Of a stretch of 64,000 nt of DNA, positions 1 to 44,879 are shown piece after piece; position 1 is the stretch's first letter; the number at the start of each line of letters is the position of its first letter. The translations under genes were made by a program, and so were the position numbers. Source of the DNA: Limnoperna fortunei. Lineage: Eukaryota; Mollusca; Bivalvia; Mytilida; Modiolidae. The DNA lies in NCBI GenBank assembly GCA_944474755.1, contig OX104124.1, positions 6,226,437 to 6,290,436 on the forward strand, read 5' to 3'. Below the pieces are notes generated by a model that saw nothing but the letters and a program-made list of their open reading frames with translations, had not been told where the DNA came from and did not search any database.

Positions 1-657
1 ACTAGGAATGGGATATATGGTCACTGAACAACCAGGAATGGGATATGTGGTCACTGAACAACCAGGAATATGATATGTGGTCACTGAACAACCAGGAATA
101 GGATATATGGTCACTGAACAACCAGGAATGGGATATGTGGTCACTGAACAACTAGGAATGGGATATATGGTCACTGAACAACCAGGAATGGGATATGTGG
201 TCACTGAACAACCAGGAATAGGATATGTGGTCACTGAACAACCAGGAATAGGATATATGGTCACTGAACAACTAGGAATGGGATATGTGGTCACTGAACA
301 ACCAGGAATGGGATATATGGTCACTGAACAACCAGGAATGGGATATATGGTCACTGAACAACCAGGAATGGGATATATGGTCACTGAACAACCAGGAATG
401 GGATATGTGGTCACTGAACAACCAGGAATGGGATATATGGTCACTGAACAACCAGGAATGGGATATGTGGTCACTGAACAACCAGGAATGGGATATGTGG
501 TCACTGAACAACCAGGAATGGGATATATGGTCACTGAACAACCAGGAATGGGATATATGGTCACTGAACAACCAGGAATGGGATATGTGGTCACTGAACA
601 ACCAGGAATGGGATATGTGGTCACTGAACAACTAGGAATGGGATATATGGTCACTGA
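1..657. repeat. 30-bp minisatellite, about 22 copies, cut by window edge
   Basis: A 30-bp unit (core GGTCACTGAACAACCAGGAA) is repeated head to tail with few substitutions, mostly ATATGG versus ATGTGG and ACCAGG versus ACTAGG. It begins before base 1. Because 30 is a multiple of 3, several frames stay open for the whole array (for example a 10-residue repeat MVTEQPGMGY). These are by-products of the repeat and not evidence of a protein. Confidence 0.97.
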
Positions 658-700
658 TGTCATGTCATCATAGTAGTAGAATGGAAGTAATTTGTTAGAA

Positions 701-790
701 TTAAGGATGTACGACCTACAATATGATCTATATGACTACCTCACAAAGACCTTGTTCAAATAACACGGTTTAAGGATGTACGACCTACAA
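701..790. repeat. Direct pair of TTAAGGATGTACGACCTACA
   Basis: The 20-bp word starts at 701 and again at 770. Both copies begin with TTAA followed by GGATG, the same opening as the TTAA-flanked element at 9886 (GGATGTTCGCTG). They may be end fragments of TTAA-site transposons, but no inverted partner is visible nearby. Confidence 0.5.
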
Positions 791-989
791 GACGGTCAGA
801 GTGGGGAAATGCTTCAATTGGAGTTACTGTTCTTGTGTTGCTTTACAGCAGCCTGGCCATTCGTAAGACATATTCAGCTGAGTCCTTCTACCAGGTATCC
901 AGAAGACCAGGTTTGACCAAACAACCATGGTGGTTTACTAACAACTTACAATCTTCATTAATTGACAGTGTAGAACGTTAAAAACCCTT

Positions 990-1108
<119 letters not shown>

Positions 1109-1437
1109 CAGAATTCAGGACTCATCACCATAGAACTTACTGTAATTTGCTGTGTACAATATACACTGGTGTATTCTACCCTCCTAATCCAATGATGTCA
1201 CAACAACTGATTCAATTAATTAACTTATTTCACTCCTTGTGTACAATACTCATCCAAGGTTATATTTTAAGCTTTAAAGTGAGTATGATACACAACTGGT
1301 ATAGTTATGTTATAGAAAGGATCGATGTTTGGGGTAGGAAAACGGAGTACATAGTGAAAACACAACCTCTGGCAGGAAAACTTACAATCCATTTCAATAA
1401 AAAATGAAGTAAAGCCCAAAACCCTAATCTGAGAGTT

Positions 1438-1556
1438 GACAAGCACATGATAAATAGTAGATGACTAACTACCTTAACTACTCTGCCACCGCAGCCCTAG
1501 CTACCACATGATCAATGTCGGTGACTAACTACCTTAACCACTCGGCCAATGGGTCT
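1438..1556 (-). repeat. SINE head fragments, two in tandem
   Basis: Two degenerate copies of the tRNA-like head of the window's SINE family lie next to each other. Both carry the A-box complement ACTACCTTAAC followed by ACTCTGCC or ACTCGGCC. The SINE body is absent. Confidence 0.6.
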
Positions 1557-3089
1557 GATATTCTAAAAAAGTTAACTTGCAGTGTGGAAGGTACAAACGT
1601 CACGAAACAAACCAAGAAAATATAAATACAACCGTTCTACCATTTCAATATTATAACCATTCATAACACTCCTCAGAGAGCAATATGATGCTTTACTAGC
1701 ACAGAAAACATTATTGACCTCAGCTGATTACCTTTGTTTAAGAAGACTTTAACTTTATGTTAAATTACGCAATCTAAATGTAAACTAAGCAGAGAAATGT
1801 AAACATTGAACTTCATAAAGAGAAATGATAGTACTTACCGTCGACTTAAAGGTGAAAAAACTACAAAAGAATTTTTAGCTCAATTGAAAGAAAAAAGTTA
1901 AAAATAAGTTTTACTATTTAAAGTTCTTAAAAATTTTACAAGGTAAGAGAAAAAATATCAATTAAAAATAATTTTTTTGAATTTCCCGCTAGCTCATGGG
2001 CGTAGACATATTGTGGCGCTCTTTTGCATTGAAGAGTACAAACAGTGCAATTGTCTACGTCATTCCTACTATTCTGGTTAAAGATAGGCAGTGCGATGTA
2101 TATTCATATTATTATACTTTCATCTGCACTACATTATACTACCTTCCTAAACTATTAGTTGCTTAAATTTAAGTAATAAAATACGTGGAAGTAGACCACG
2201 AAAAATAATTGACCGGTTGTTGAAATATTCTGACACTCATAGTATTTTATGTAACATCAGTGAATCCGACTGTATAAATGTAACATCGGGATTTTTGAAT
2301 TAAAATCTGAGTGCATTGTTACGCATTTGTGATCTTCAAGTTCGTTTGCACAAAGTCGCAATCTATACAAACAAACATTTTCTTCTGTCTTCGGCATTTC
2401 CAAAATCGTACCAGTCCGCTATGTCCGAAATAAAACTTCTGAATATATGCTAAATGCTCCTCGATTTCAATACCCTCAGAAATAAGATCGTTTTTTAATA
2501 TAATGATAAAGACCCATCTGGTTTAGCTGTTTCTGTTTCCATATCAATTTTATCAGTTATAAATATTTTTTTTTGGAATCATCATAATTAGCAGATGCTG
2601 AGACAGGTAAACCGAATAGTAGGTGTGACGTCACAGATCACACATTAATGGCTGCCTTCATGGAGGCGGGAATTTCAAAATTTATTATTACAAAATATTG
2701 ATTTATTTCTTAATGGTGCAATTTTGTAACACGAACATAGTTAGAAATACATGTATATAAGAATCTTCTGCAAACTTATGCAACAATATTTGCAGGGTTT
2801 CCTTCTCCTTTAAACTTATTAATGTTAGAAATGTTCAGTCTACAGAATATCAGAACATAAATTTATAACATTCTCACCATTGAATCCAATACTCCTGACC
2901 TGATATTATATCCAAAGGAAACTTATTCTTAAGAGGATATCATTGTCAGGGTACCAGAATAAAATAACATTCAAAATGGAGACAAACTGGTGAACAAACC
3001 ATAAGAGACTACCAGACTTCTGTCAGTAAAATTTAATTCATAAACCACAAATTTAGATAATATTCTTATTTGTAGTAAAAACAATTTAC
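1557..3089. other. AT-rich intron, no gene seen
   Basis: This lies downstream of the last WDR48 exon found here, so it should be intron. I looked on the minus strand for the next expected exon (human ACKVEDLGKVDFEDEI) and did not find it between 1 and 3089. A CRE-like TGACGTCA occurs near 2627 without other promoter evidence. Confidence 0.5.
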
Positions 3090-35781
<32,692 letters not shown>

Positions 35782-35874
35782 CTACAATATAAAACATGGT
35801 CAAATAAATAGGAATGTGAGTTTACATTAATTGTGTACCCTGGCCTAGGGTTCTCACTCAAATTTTTTTATGGT

Positions 35875-36102
35875 GAGTCCTGAGACTCATCACTTTTTTT
35901 TCACCTAAATGATGGCATCCAGTTTAAATTGGGGGGAAGAAGCCATAGTACATGGAGAAAACATGACAACTGGAAGGAAAAATAGCAATCCTTGTCAATA
36001 AGATTAGAGTCAAACGCACCTGCCAACAGCGAGACTTGAACATGGTTGACAGACCATGTGATGATAACAAACTACCTTAACCACTCCACCACTGAGGCCT
36101 CT
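35875..36102 (-). repeat. SINE, decayed
   Basis: Body GATGGCATCCAGTTTAAATT and AGCAATCCTTGTCAATAAGA, and head GTTGACAGACCATGTGATGA to TTAACCACTCCACCACTGAG, on the minus strand, about 95 bp 5' of the WDR48 exon at 35781. Confidence 0.82.
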
Positions 36103-36156
36103 AGCCAGTGATGGTTGGAGTCGTTTTATTATGCAAAAGATGTTTTGGAGGAAATT

Positions 36157-36212
36157 CGTCCTCATAAGTCAGGGTTTCCGTATCCACATGTGTCCTTGAA
36201 ACCCTGACAAAA
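36157..36212. repeat. Single terminal repeat of the Mutator-like MITE family
   Basis: TCCTCATAAGTCAGGGTTTC, then CACATGTGTCC and GAAACCCTGACAAA, matches the end of the element at 47482-47956. The other end is absent. Confidence 0.75.
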
Positions 36213-36217
36213 TATTA

Positions 36218-36880
36218 TTAATACACCTGATCTGATGTCACTCCTAAATAATGTCTTAATTTGTCAGCAAATGTACACCAAGAAAAATAATTGTTACTAT
36301 GTAAATATTTGCTACATTCATAAGCATCTTTCAATAATGAAAGATCAGATGACAGATTTTCTAGTCTGTACCAGTATCTTAAAATAGATTTAACAATATC
36401 ATAATATAATGGAAACCTACCCAGTTCCGACAGTACTGCAAAATTAACACTTTTCTTATGAACACAAAGTATACATTTTAAAAATTTAACATGAAGTTTT
36501 TCACATGGTATGTTTTTGTATATGTTTTCACGATTAAAAGTTGTGCGCAATTTAGAAAGGGAGACACAAAAATTACCCCATATTTCAGAGTTATACAATA
36601 GGATGGGCTTTAAAGTATGATCAAAAATATGTAAACTGGTCTTTATACTAGGATTAAGGCTTAAGAAGTCACTTCTCAATTTATAATAAGCTCTGAGAGC
36701 TTTGTTATAGAGCTCTGTTCTCATCTGATGCATGAAAAGATCCAGAAGCTGTAAAATACGACTCCTAGATATTTATAACTAGAAATAAATTCTAGAATAT
36801 TGTTCTGCAATGTAAATTTTTCACTAATTTTTCTGCCAGCTTTGTTAAAATTAAGAACTTTAGTTTTTGATTGTTGTCAG
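36218..36880 (-). pseudogene. LINE reverse-transcriptase C-terminal fragment
   Basis: The upstream part reads FISSYKYLGVVF, the classic YKYLG motif at the end of non-LTR retrotransposon reverse transcriptases. It is then shifted in frame and continues as MHQMRTELYNKALRAYYKLR and LHIFDHTLKPILLYNSEIWG, the usual spacing of this region in CR1/jockey-like elements of molluscs. The downstream 171-residue frame (36733-36218) is open and then ends. At least one frameshift separates YKYLG from it, so this is a dead fragment. Confidence 0.82.
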
Positions 36881-36971
36881 ACGAACAGAACATTTTATGA
36901 ATTTGTATATTACTGATAAAAATTACATCCTGCTATTCCTACTGAGTTTACCTGACATGTTTTTAATTGTT

Positions 36972-37793
36972 CAGGGCTCACGCTGGGTCAAAATTATAGG
37001 GAGAAGTCACTTCTCTTTTGTGGGGCTGACAGGGAGAAGTTGCTTTATATGTCGATGAAGCGTCCTATTTTGTTTGTGCTTTTAATATGTGTTAATTTTG
37101 CATTTAATTTTTTTTATTGTTACATGTTTTTTAGCAGTTCAATTTATTGAGGATAAAGTACAAGATTTGATTAACTATTATCACACATTTTCAAAAATAC
37201 ATGTATTAAACATAAAAATTTAAAAAAGTATCAACTATCACAAAACTGTTCATTAAAAAAATGTTTGTCATTGGTCTACAAATTGATTGAATTATAATGA
37301 AGTACTATTAGAACTAGAAGTAGAAATTTACATCATTGTGACAAATCTGTTAAAAGTATTTAAACATATTTAACTTAAATTTGTTTAAAGTAAATGCCAA
37401 AATACTATTTTTTACTACGTTTCTATCATTGCAATACTCATTTCAGGATCGTATATTTGCAATCTCCGGCATTAAATTCATATCCGCTCCGGAAACCTTC
37501 ACGTATTTTTGCTCTGAACTGGTTACCGGTCGTATTTTAAACCTACGCTTTATATACCAAATAAAAGATAAAAGGGTACCAGTTGACTTGTGGCATGTAA
37601 ACATAATAAACATGACGCTGTATCAAAAAACGAAGATTTCTTAACAAAATGGAAATAAAATTTGAAAGGTGACATCAGGCGATTCTACAAAATGAAAGGG
37701 CGACTTCACTTCGCTTTTTAAAATGATCGAGGGCGAAGTGGGACCACGATAAGGCGACTTCTTCATCCGAGTCGCCCTCCAACGCGAGCCCTG
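36972..37793. mobile_element. hAT-like element with 6-bp duplication, copy B
   Basis: 822 bp. Left end CAGGGCTCACGCTGG; right end reversed CAGGGCTCGCGTTGG. ATTGTT flanks both sides. It shares its interior with copy A (CAATCTCCGGCATTAAATTC, then ATATCCGCTCCGGAAACC). Just outside it, 36870-36965 and 37795-37915 are diverged direct copies of each other (TTCCTACTGAGTTTACCTGA versus TTCCTACTGGGTCTGTGTGT, both followed by CATGTTTTTAATT). Confidence 0.85.
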
Positions 37794-37915
37794 ATTGTTG
37801 TCTTGGTTGTACCACATGTTGCAAGGCAGACATACAATCTGTATTCAGTTGTTACCGACAGAAATAACATCCTATTCCTACTGGGTCTGTGTGTACCTGA
37901 CATGTTTTTAATTTT

Positions 37916-38837
37916 CACTACACTCCAAAGACAGTATTGGGTTTGTTTTTTGCTTACAGGTGGGGGTAATGTTTCTTTGACAAAAAATCACTTTTTTTAG
38001 ACATGATTAAAATAAAATTAATAAAATAAAAAAGACGGAAAAAAATAATTATGGCAAAGACAACTGTGAAACTAATCAGGTTGGACCTTGAGAGAAATGT
38101 TTATTTTACAGTGGTATGGTTGGTTTGCTGAGCAGTTTCAATATATTTTGTTGATGGTAATAAAAGTGTAAAATCACCTGAACTTTCTTTTTCCCTTGGC
38201 CTGTCGAATTTCTATGGTGTGTAGCCATTGATAACATGTGTTTACGTCATCATTTTTTGTAGGAAAAAAATTAAATAAAAAATCCACATCCAACATAGAC
38301 ATGATTAATCCGGAGATGAATATTATTTGTCAAATTGAATTATGAAGAGCTGTACAACTTTAAAGACTGATTAAACTAAACAAAATTAATAATTTCAAAG
38401 AAAACAAAAACAAATGAAAACAAATGAAACTGGAAAACATCAACGTATATTACACAAATCAAGTAAACAATTATTATAACCAGCACAGTGACCCAAGTGG
38501 AAGTTACATGTATGATTCCATTCCTGATTGCCGAATCCCAAATTGCCGGTGTCGTATTAAATTTTGCTACCGTGACAATCGAGCTGCTTTTTAATGTTCG
38601 GAATACTTATTCGGTAAAACATCGATGTGTTCCGAAAGATCGTTATGAAAATCTGCTACCCAATAATAACGTGTTTAGATTATCGCCCTTTCACCAAGTT
38701 ACAATAATACAACCAATGCAAAAATATGAAATTTTCACGAGAGGGTTGGAGTTGGGGTACGGTAATATGGATGTGCAGCCCAAAAGGGTCTCTTTTTTTC
38801 CCTTCCATATTGTATGAAAAGGTTGCTCTTTTCATTG

Positions 38838-38839
<2 letters not shown>
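37916..38839. other. No gene recognised
   Basis: A 109-codon plus-strand frame (38488-38817) has no family features that I know. Otherwise AT-rich. Confidence 0.35.

Positions 38840-38888
<49 letters not shown>
38840..38888. repeat. (TA)n microsatellite
   Basis: About 24 TA units without interruption. Confidence 0.97.
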
Positions 38889-38890
<2 letters not shown>

Positions 38891-39599
38891 TAGTTGTAAA
38901 TTATCTAAATATACCATTTCCCCTTATTTTCATCTAAAGCTGAGGTTAACCGCGATGACAAAGCAAATAAAAGTGCTCTATTTACATCACTTGATTACAT
39001 TTAATGTCTTTATGTCGTTCAATAAACCAATAAAACATGTTTCATGCAATGATAACAAATGGGTGTTAATGTGTATAGGAATGCCCACAGATGTTATAAT
39101 TAGTTGCAATTCTCTGTCATGTTATGTGCCATTGTGAAGACAATTGAGGAAATAAACACTAGGAGAACAAGTTCTAACAGACAGGAAACACAAATACATA
39201 TTATTCTTTATATGTCATTTTAATTTTTATAAATATTTTGGTAGTAAATGGACTTTTTTCAAAGTGGAGGTACAGTAAAATACAATTAAATATAAGAATA
39301 TTTTTTGTTTAAAAATTCTATATACGATGTAATTCACCATTGTATAAATAACGCAACCTTTTGTTAAATGTGTTATTACAAAACCTTTTCTTTTTTTTAA
39401 CCTTCAATAACTCATAAAACTTTTACATTGTGTGAAAAAATAGATAAAGAATGTATTGCCGCTGTGGCGTAACCAACTCTCATATTTCGTTACAGATGTG
39501 TATGTTTATTAAATACTAATGGCCACAAAGTGATGGCGCTGTAACTCCAAAACTAGGGATTATTTATGATCTCCTATTTGTGCCTGTAATCACTTAGGA

Positions 39600-39872
39600 G
39601 TGACAAGGAGTGCCAGTTTTACTACCGCAGGTCGGGGGGGGGGGGGGGTTTTCTCTACTCAGGCTTCATCCCCGATAAAAACTGGACGCCATGATATAGC
39701 CATGATATGAACACGTAGGTTCGCGTTTTGGCCTAAAGTATTATGAGATGGCATGGCCAAACCTTATAATTGACAAGGATTTGCCTTTTTATTGTGGATT
39801 TATTAACTCGGAACTTTGATATAGCTGTACAATTTCTGCAAGCGGCGTTAAACCCCATTACACCAACTGAAA
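39600..39872 (+). repeat. SINE, rearranged, with 15-G run
   Basis: TGCCAGTTTTACTACCGCAG, a G15 tract at 39634-39648, and AAAACTGGACGCCATGATAT mark a body. A second partial body/tail follows from 39768 (AATTGACAAGGATTTGCC to GCGGCGTTAAACCCCATT). Confidence 0.75.
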
Positions 39873-39924
39873 CCAAAAAAGTCTTTGCTATTATATAAAT
39901 CAAGCGCGTAAATATATTGATGTT

Positions 39925-39990
39925 TGTTTGTGTAACGCCAATTTCAGCAATTTTTCAGCTATATCGTGGCGTCCAGTTTTTATTGTCCAG
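39925..39990 (-). repeat. SINE tail fragment, inverted
   Basis: GTAACGCCAATTTCAGCAAT then ATCGTGGCGTCCAGTTTTTA, opposite in orientation to the copy just left. Confidence 0.8.
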
Positions 39991-40389
39991 TTACACTGTC
40001 ATAGTAACCCCCTCCCCATATCTTGCCATATGATAGGATTGTCATATATCAACTGGAATAAATGAAAATTCTAATATGACGTGCTTTAAAGGCTTTGAGA
40101 CCACAACTGTGGTAAAAAAACGATTTATCTATGAGCAACACGCGCTGAGTAGGGCGTGTCTTAAATGGCCAATTACAAAATTAACTCCCACCGGAAAGCT
40201 ATTGCGTATGACGTATAAATCTTATATGACGTATAAATCTTATAAATAGCGACACGCGCTATCGCGCGCTATTATTGTCCGTTGCAATTTATTGTGTGTT
40301 TCATTGACGGCACAGCCAGTTTATGGCGGAAATGATGTTTTCTTTAGGTACGAAAATATTATAAATGTACCGTAATTGTCTTATTAGAA

Positions 40390-40553
40390 TAGAAATAATT
40401 CACGGAGGCAGTGATTTATCATTGTTTTACAACGGGATGACCATTTATGTCGTTATTTTATCCCTCGCTATCGCTCGGGATACAATAATACGACATAAAT
40501 GGTCACCCCGTTGTAAAATAATGATAAACCACAGCCTGCGTGAATTATTTCTT
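40390..40553. repeat. Foldback with ~75-bp arms
   Basis: AGAAATAATTCACGGAGGCA, TTTACAACGGGATGACCATT and TATGTCGT on the left are mirrored by ATGGTCACCCCGTTGTAAAA and TGCGTGAATTATTTCTT on the right, with a loop of about a dozen bases around TCGCTATCGCTC. Few mismatches. Just upstream (40136-40280) is a CpG-rich stretch, CACGCGCTATCGCGCGC. Confidence 0.92.
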
Positions 40554-41379
40554 AATTAACGTATCTAAACATGTGATTTAAATTGGGCGTTTGCAATCCA
40601 GATTATTATTTTAATCATCCAAATCCATTTTTACCAGTTAAATGTTGCCATTAAAATGATCTTAAAGAGAAAAGGACCAAAATACCTTTAATTTTGAATT
40701 TTTATCCTGGGGTCAAAACTTGAGCTTTGAAATGGCCCATAAAATATTTTTTTCATTATTATTTATCCGATATTGGTAAACTGTTCTCCCTGGGGCTATA
40801 CTGTGATGGTTCCCAGTGTCCGAGCTACAGCGCATCTCCGGTAGAGGAAAGAAAGTTGTGAGGTATATAATACGACACGTATTATATTTCCTAAAAAGCT
40901 AGCCGTCTCAAAGCTTTATTTTTCTTTGTGGACAAAAATGCGTACTGTTTTTTTTAATGTTAAATGGCAATATGTATTGTTATTATTTACATCACTTCAG
41001 TATAAGTACACGATGTTCAGATATCCAAATGAGGCAACCGTAAAATATAGGTGAGAGACAGCAATTGAAGCATGCACTAAACTAAGCATCTCTAGATGCA
41101 TCATACGTAGTAAGATAGTTGATGTTAACATTGTCAGTACTCAGGAAAAGAATTAAAATTTGTCTTGTAATCGGAATCATTTGTCCATAAAATACAAATC
41201 AGAGGCAGTATCCAAGAATGCATTGTTAGTATCCTAGATCCATTATATTCACAAAAATAGTTGATATAGACCTGTTCGCGAAAATGATACTCTTCGGAAA
41301 TTTCCGTTTAAGTTTTATACACATTTTATGATAAACATACAAAAATCAATGCCACTTTCCTTTAAAAAAACTTTGATTC

Positions 41380-41484
41380 TTATCTAATTAAAATCATATT
41401 TTCACTTGACCCCCTTTTGCTATTGTCGTCGTGAAAATAGCAAAAGGGGGAGCCAAGTGAGGATATAATTTTAATTAGATTGGT
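41380..41484. repeat. Foldback with ~45-bp arms
   Basis: TCTAATTAAAATCATATTTT, CACTTGACCCCCTTTTGCTA on the left pair with ATAGCAAAAGGGGGAGCCAA, GTGAGGATATAATTTTAATT on the right; the loop is about TGTCGTCGTGA. Confidence 0.88.
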
Positions 41485-42228
41485 TTGATTCCCATTATCT
41501 TGCATATTTTTCCCCTTTTTCATTCATCGTAAGCGATTCGTGATTTCTCGACTTTTCTCGCGTGGCATGAACGGCGGTCTGCCCATTATGATTGCTACCG
41601 CCCCATTTGGGGTTTTCATCCCTAACTTAGCTCTGTTTATTTGTTGGCCAATCGGCAGCTATCTCCCGATTTAGCAGCCAATCAAGACACAGCATTGTTT
41701 ATCTGTTATCCTTGAAGTACAACTGGTTTCTGCAGTTTAGAATTTGATCATTTATCCTGTCTCATGCGAAACGGGGAAAAACCTGACCGAGAACAGTAGT
41801 GGGTTTGCGGAGTACTACGTTCCTTGCGCGATAAAGACCCCTTCCTTCTGTAGACACTTTGCACCCGCTATATTATGCTTAAAACTACGCGCCTCAACTA
41901 TTTCAGTGGAAGTCAAAATTCTGTTTCCGGTGGTCCATCACTTTTCTCATTATTTATTGATCATAAAAACAAACAATAAATCAGTCAATCAATCAATAAA
42001 ATAGTTTTTAAGCTTGTCATGTTATATATTATATTATAAACTATCTATATTAAACCATTGCTGTGACAGTCTTAAAATCACATTATAACATATCCCTATT
42101 GTCCAACACTTAAAATTCCCATGTCGTCCATCATTGTTATTCACTTTTTCTATCTTTCTTTACCTATAATTATCAAAAATGAGTCAATCTGGAAGACACC
42201 CTAATGAAATGTATAGTCTGAACAAAGA

Positions 42229-42483
42229 TTATTTGTTTGTTTGATTGGGGTTTAACGCCACTTTCAGCAATTATCATGGCGTCCAGTTTTTACTGGGAGA
42301 GAAAGCCGGAGTACCCGGAGAAAACTCCCGACCTGCAGTAAGAAAACTGGCAATCCTTGTCAATTAAGATTGGAGTCGAGTACACCCTGCCAGCCGTGAG
42401 ACTCGAACCGGCAACCTCAGTGTTGACAGACCACGTGATCAATAGTAGACGAACTACCTTAACCACTCGGCCAACGAGGCCCC
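42229..42483 (-). repeat. Full-length SINE with target-site duplication
   Basis: All parts are present, from the TTTGTTTGTTTGA tail to the TTAACCACTCGGCCAACGAG head. CTGAACAAAGA occurs at 42218-42228 and 42484-42494, so this is an intact LINE-mobilised insertion. Confidence 0.92.
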
Positions 42484-42729
42484 CTGAACAAAGACATGGT
42501 TTTGTCCAATCTAATAAGAATTCGTCCTATCATGGCTTCTGTGCTTATTTTCGACGCGATGTATCAGCAAAACTTGAGAGATGAGGGATCGAATTTTAAT
42601 TAAACAGATTGTTTTGCTCATAGAGCGATTTGGGTCATAACCTTGACTCTGTTGTGATTAAAATGTAGCAATGTATGTAATATTAACAATGTTCAGTTGT
42701 TTAAGTATTTTAGTTGTAAAAAGGGTGTT

Positions 42730-42787
42730 AACAGACCCGGTGATCAATAGTAGACGAACTAATTAACCACTCGTCCAACGAGGCCAT
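42730..42787 (-). repeat. SINE head fragment
   Basis: GTGATCAATAGTAGACGAAC, then TTAACCACTCGTCCAACGAG; no body. Confidence 0.8.
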
Positions 42788-43114
42788 ATCCGATCTGTAT
42801 TGGATAAATTTATTTGCTAAAAGTTTGATCTGGGCTTAGTATAAGAAAATGTACAGTGCGTTTGGTGTTTGACATTTTCGCTTTGTTTGATATAAAAATA
42901 AAATATATTTGGGTATCAATATTTTGGAGATTTGGAATACTGCTTCGATCTCACTGGCCGATTCTGAAGAATCTTTTCCGATAACAATTTATCGCGAAAC
43001 TAAATATTTCTTACTTTTTCCACTTCCTTTTTGGAAAAATGATAAACAAAAAGAGCAAAAATAACAAAAGTGAGAAGGAATTTAGAAAGCAAGCGTCATA
43101 TTGGAAAAAGTAAA

Positions 43115-43118
<4 letters not shown>

Positions 43119-43161
<43 letters not shown>

Positions 43162-43162
43162 T
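43119..43162. repeat. (AAT)n microsatellite
   Basis: About 14 triplets without interruption. Confidence 0.97.
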
Positions 43163-44879
43163 TCACATCAATATGTTTGATCTAGTTCTAAAAATGCATG
43201 TCGTAAAATATAGCAAGAATACGCATCTTTTTAGTAGGTGAACATATTTATATGAAACCCCTTCATGAAATGTCTCCGTTTAAGAATGGCATTAAAAAAT
43301 GTAGTTGATATCCACTTAAAATTTATCCTTAACAATAATTGTTCCTAAGTATATATGAATAAAATGATTTTTTTATTTATGATTACTTCAATGTGACAGT
43401 TTTAATGTTAGATCAATTGTTGCTCTATTCAAATTAAGACGGCAGGTAGACAGGTTAACTTGCACATATATTAGTATGATTATATATTGAACACTAAAAC
43501 TAAATGTAACTTAATTAAATCTATTACCAATGAAGGCAAAGTATCCTCTAGAGGTAGCTTCATTAGATGTGTAAGAATTTATCTACATGTTTATAGCAGT
43601 AAACAAATAAAATTGACATTATTAGTTTCAGTGTGCAACAGCCTAAAAGTAATTAATGCAGAAAACATTCAGATAAAATCTTGACATTTTTCAAGATATT
43701 GTATATGACCGCCTTCAGATTTCATCACTGTTGGATAATTTGCTAGAACTATATCTAAATGAGTCGTCAGAGAGGTACCTAGTGTCCAGTGAAATCTTGA
43801 ACTTCTGGTAGATAGAATTGGCAACGTTAAGAAATTAGAATAAAGTACCATTATATTTCATACATGTACCGGTATGTTAAACCGAGCAGTCCATTTGAAA
43901 ACTATAGTAACTATGGACTTACTTATTACATCAAAGTGATACAGAGTAGAATCACTAAAATGGGACAACATGAATTAAGCCCCATACCATTTGAAAAAGG
44001 GGGGGGGGTGACATGGCCCTTTTTCATATGTAGTAAAATTCCTGTGAATAAATTTTACGGACGAGCTATTTAGGCTGATGTCGGCAAACGAAAAACTCAC
44101 CCTGACTTATAACAGTTATGTAAGCTTAAATTACGTTGTTTCTCTTACAAAGTTGTTTTAGGTGCTAGTTAAAAGCAATTCGAAGAAAAGATGGAGATGG
44201 TTTTCCTTGAAAACAAACATTTTATAAACATTTGTATTAATTTCTTCACATAATTTATCAGCATTTTCTGAAAAAAGATGGTATAGGTTATAATTAATTT
44301 ATAGTTTGCCCCAATCTTAACTTAACAATAGATAACTTTTGATCATTTTAGTATCTTTCCCCCAGCCCCCTTTCTTCTAATCATTTTTAAAAATATGGCA
44401 TATATATTGATGCGACCATTATATTGGATGCAGGATGGAAATTTGCCTTCGGATATTTTTTAGATCCGCCGCGAACCTTAAGTGTTAATATCAAATTTAA
44501 ATTATTTAATTGTATAAAACATAGTCATATTTACAATATTGCGTAATCGAATACAAAACAGATTGTACGTTTATCGACATAAAAGTATAATGGTATGTAT
44601 TCAATAATTATAATGAAATAATCAATTGTGAAAATATATAAAGTTTCTGTATAGTATGACAATGTTCACTTAGTGGCATTTTGCTATTCAATATGATGAG
44701 AATTATTTTTGAATAATTATACACATATATTTTTTCTAAAGATGTAAATCTCTTAGTGTATAAGATTCTTTTAAATATAAACAAATATTCTTTAGTTCTT
44801 GTGTTGTATTTGGGTTAAGGAGACGATTGATAGTCTCCATAGGAGTCTCATTTATATCTTTATTAAATAAATTAAAAAA
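43163..44879. other. No gene recognised
   Basis: AT-rich with short frames only; a G-rich run is present near 44000. Nothing supported. Confidence 0.35.

Noticed and set aside
77..673. 198-codon open frame of repeated MVTEQPGMGY
   Set aside because: Pure 30-bp minisatellite; open in several frames on both strands, with no codon or splice evidence.
38488..38817. 109-codon plus-strand frame
   Set aside because: No family resemblance or splice context; its length is within chance for this window.
40324..40350. ATGGCGGAAATGATG followed by a possible donor as a first exon
   Set aside because: Attractive because CpG-rich DNA lies upstream, but no downstream exon in frame and wrong strand for WDR48.
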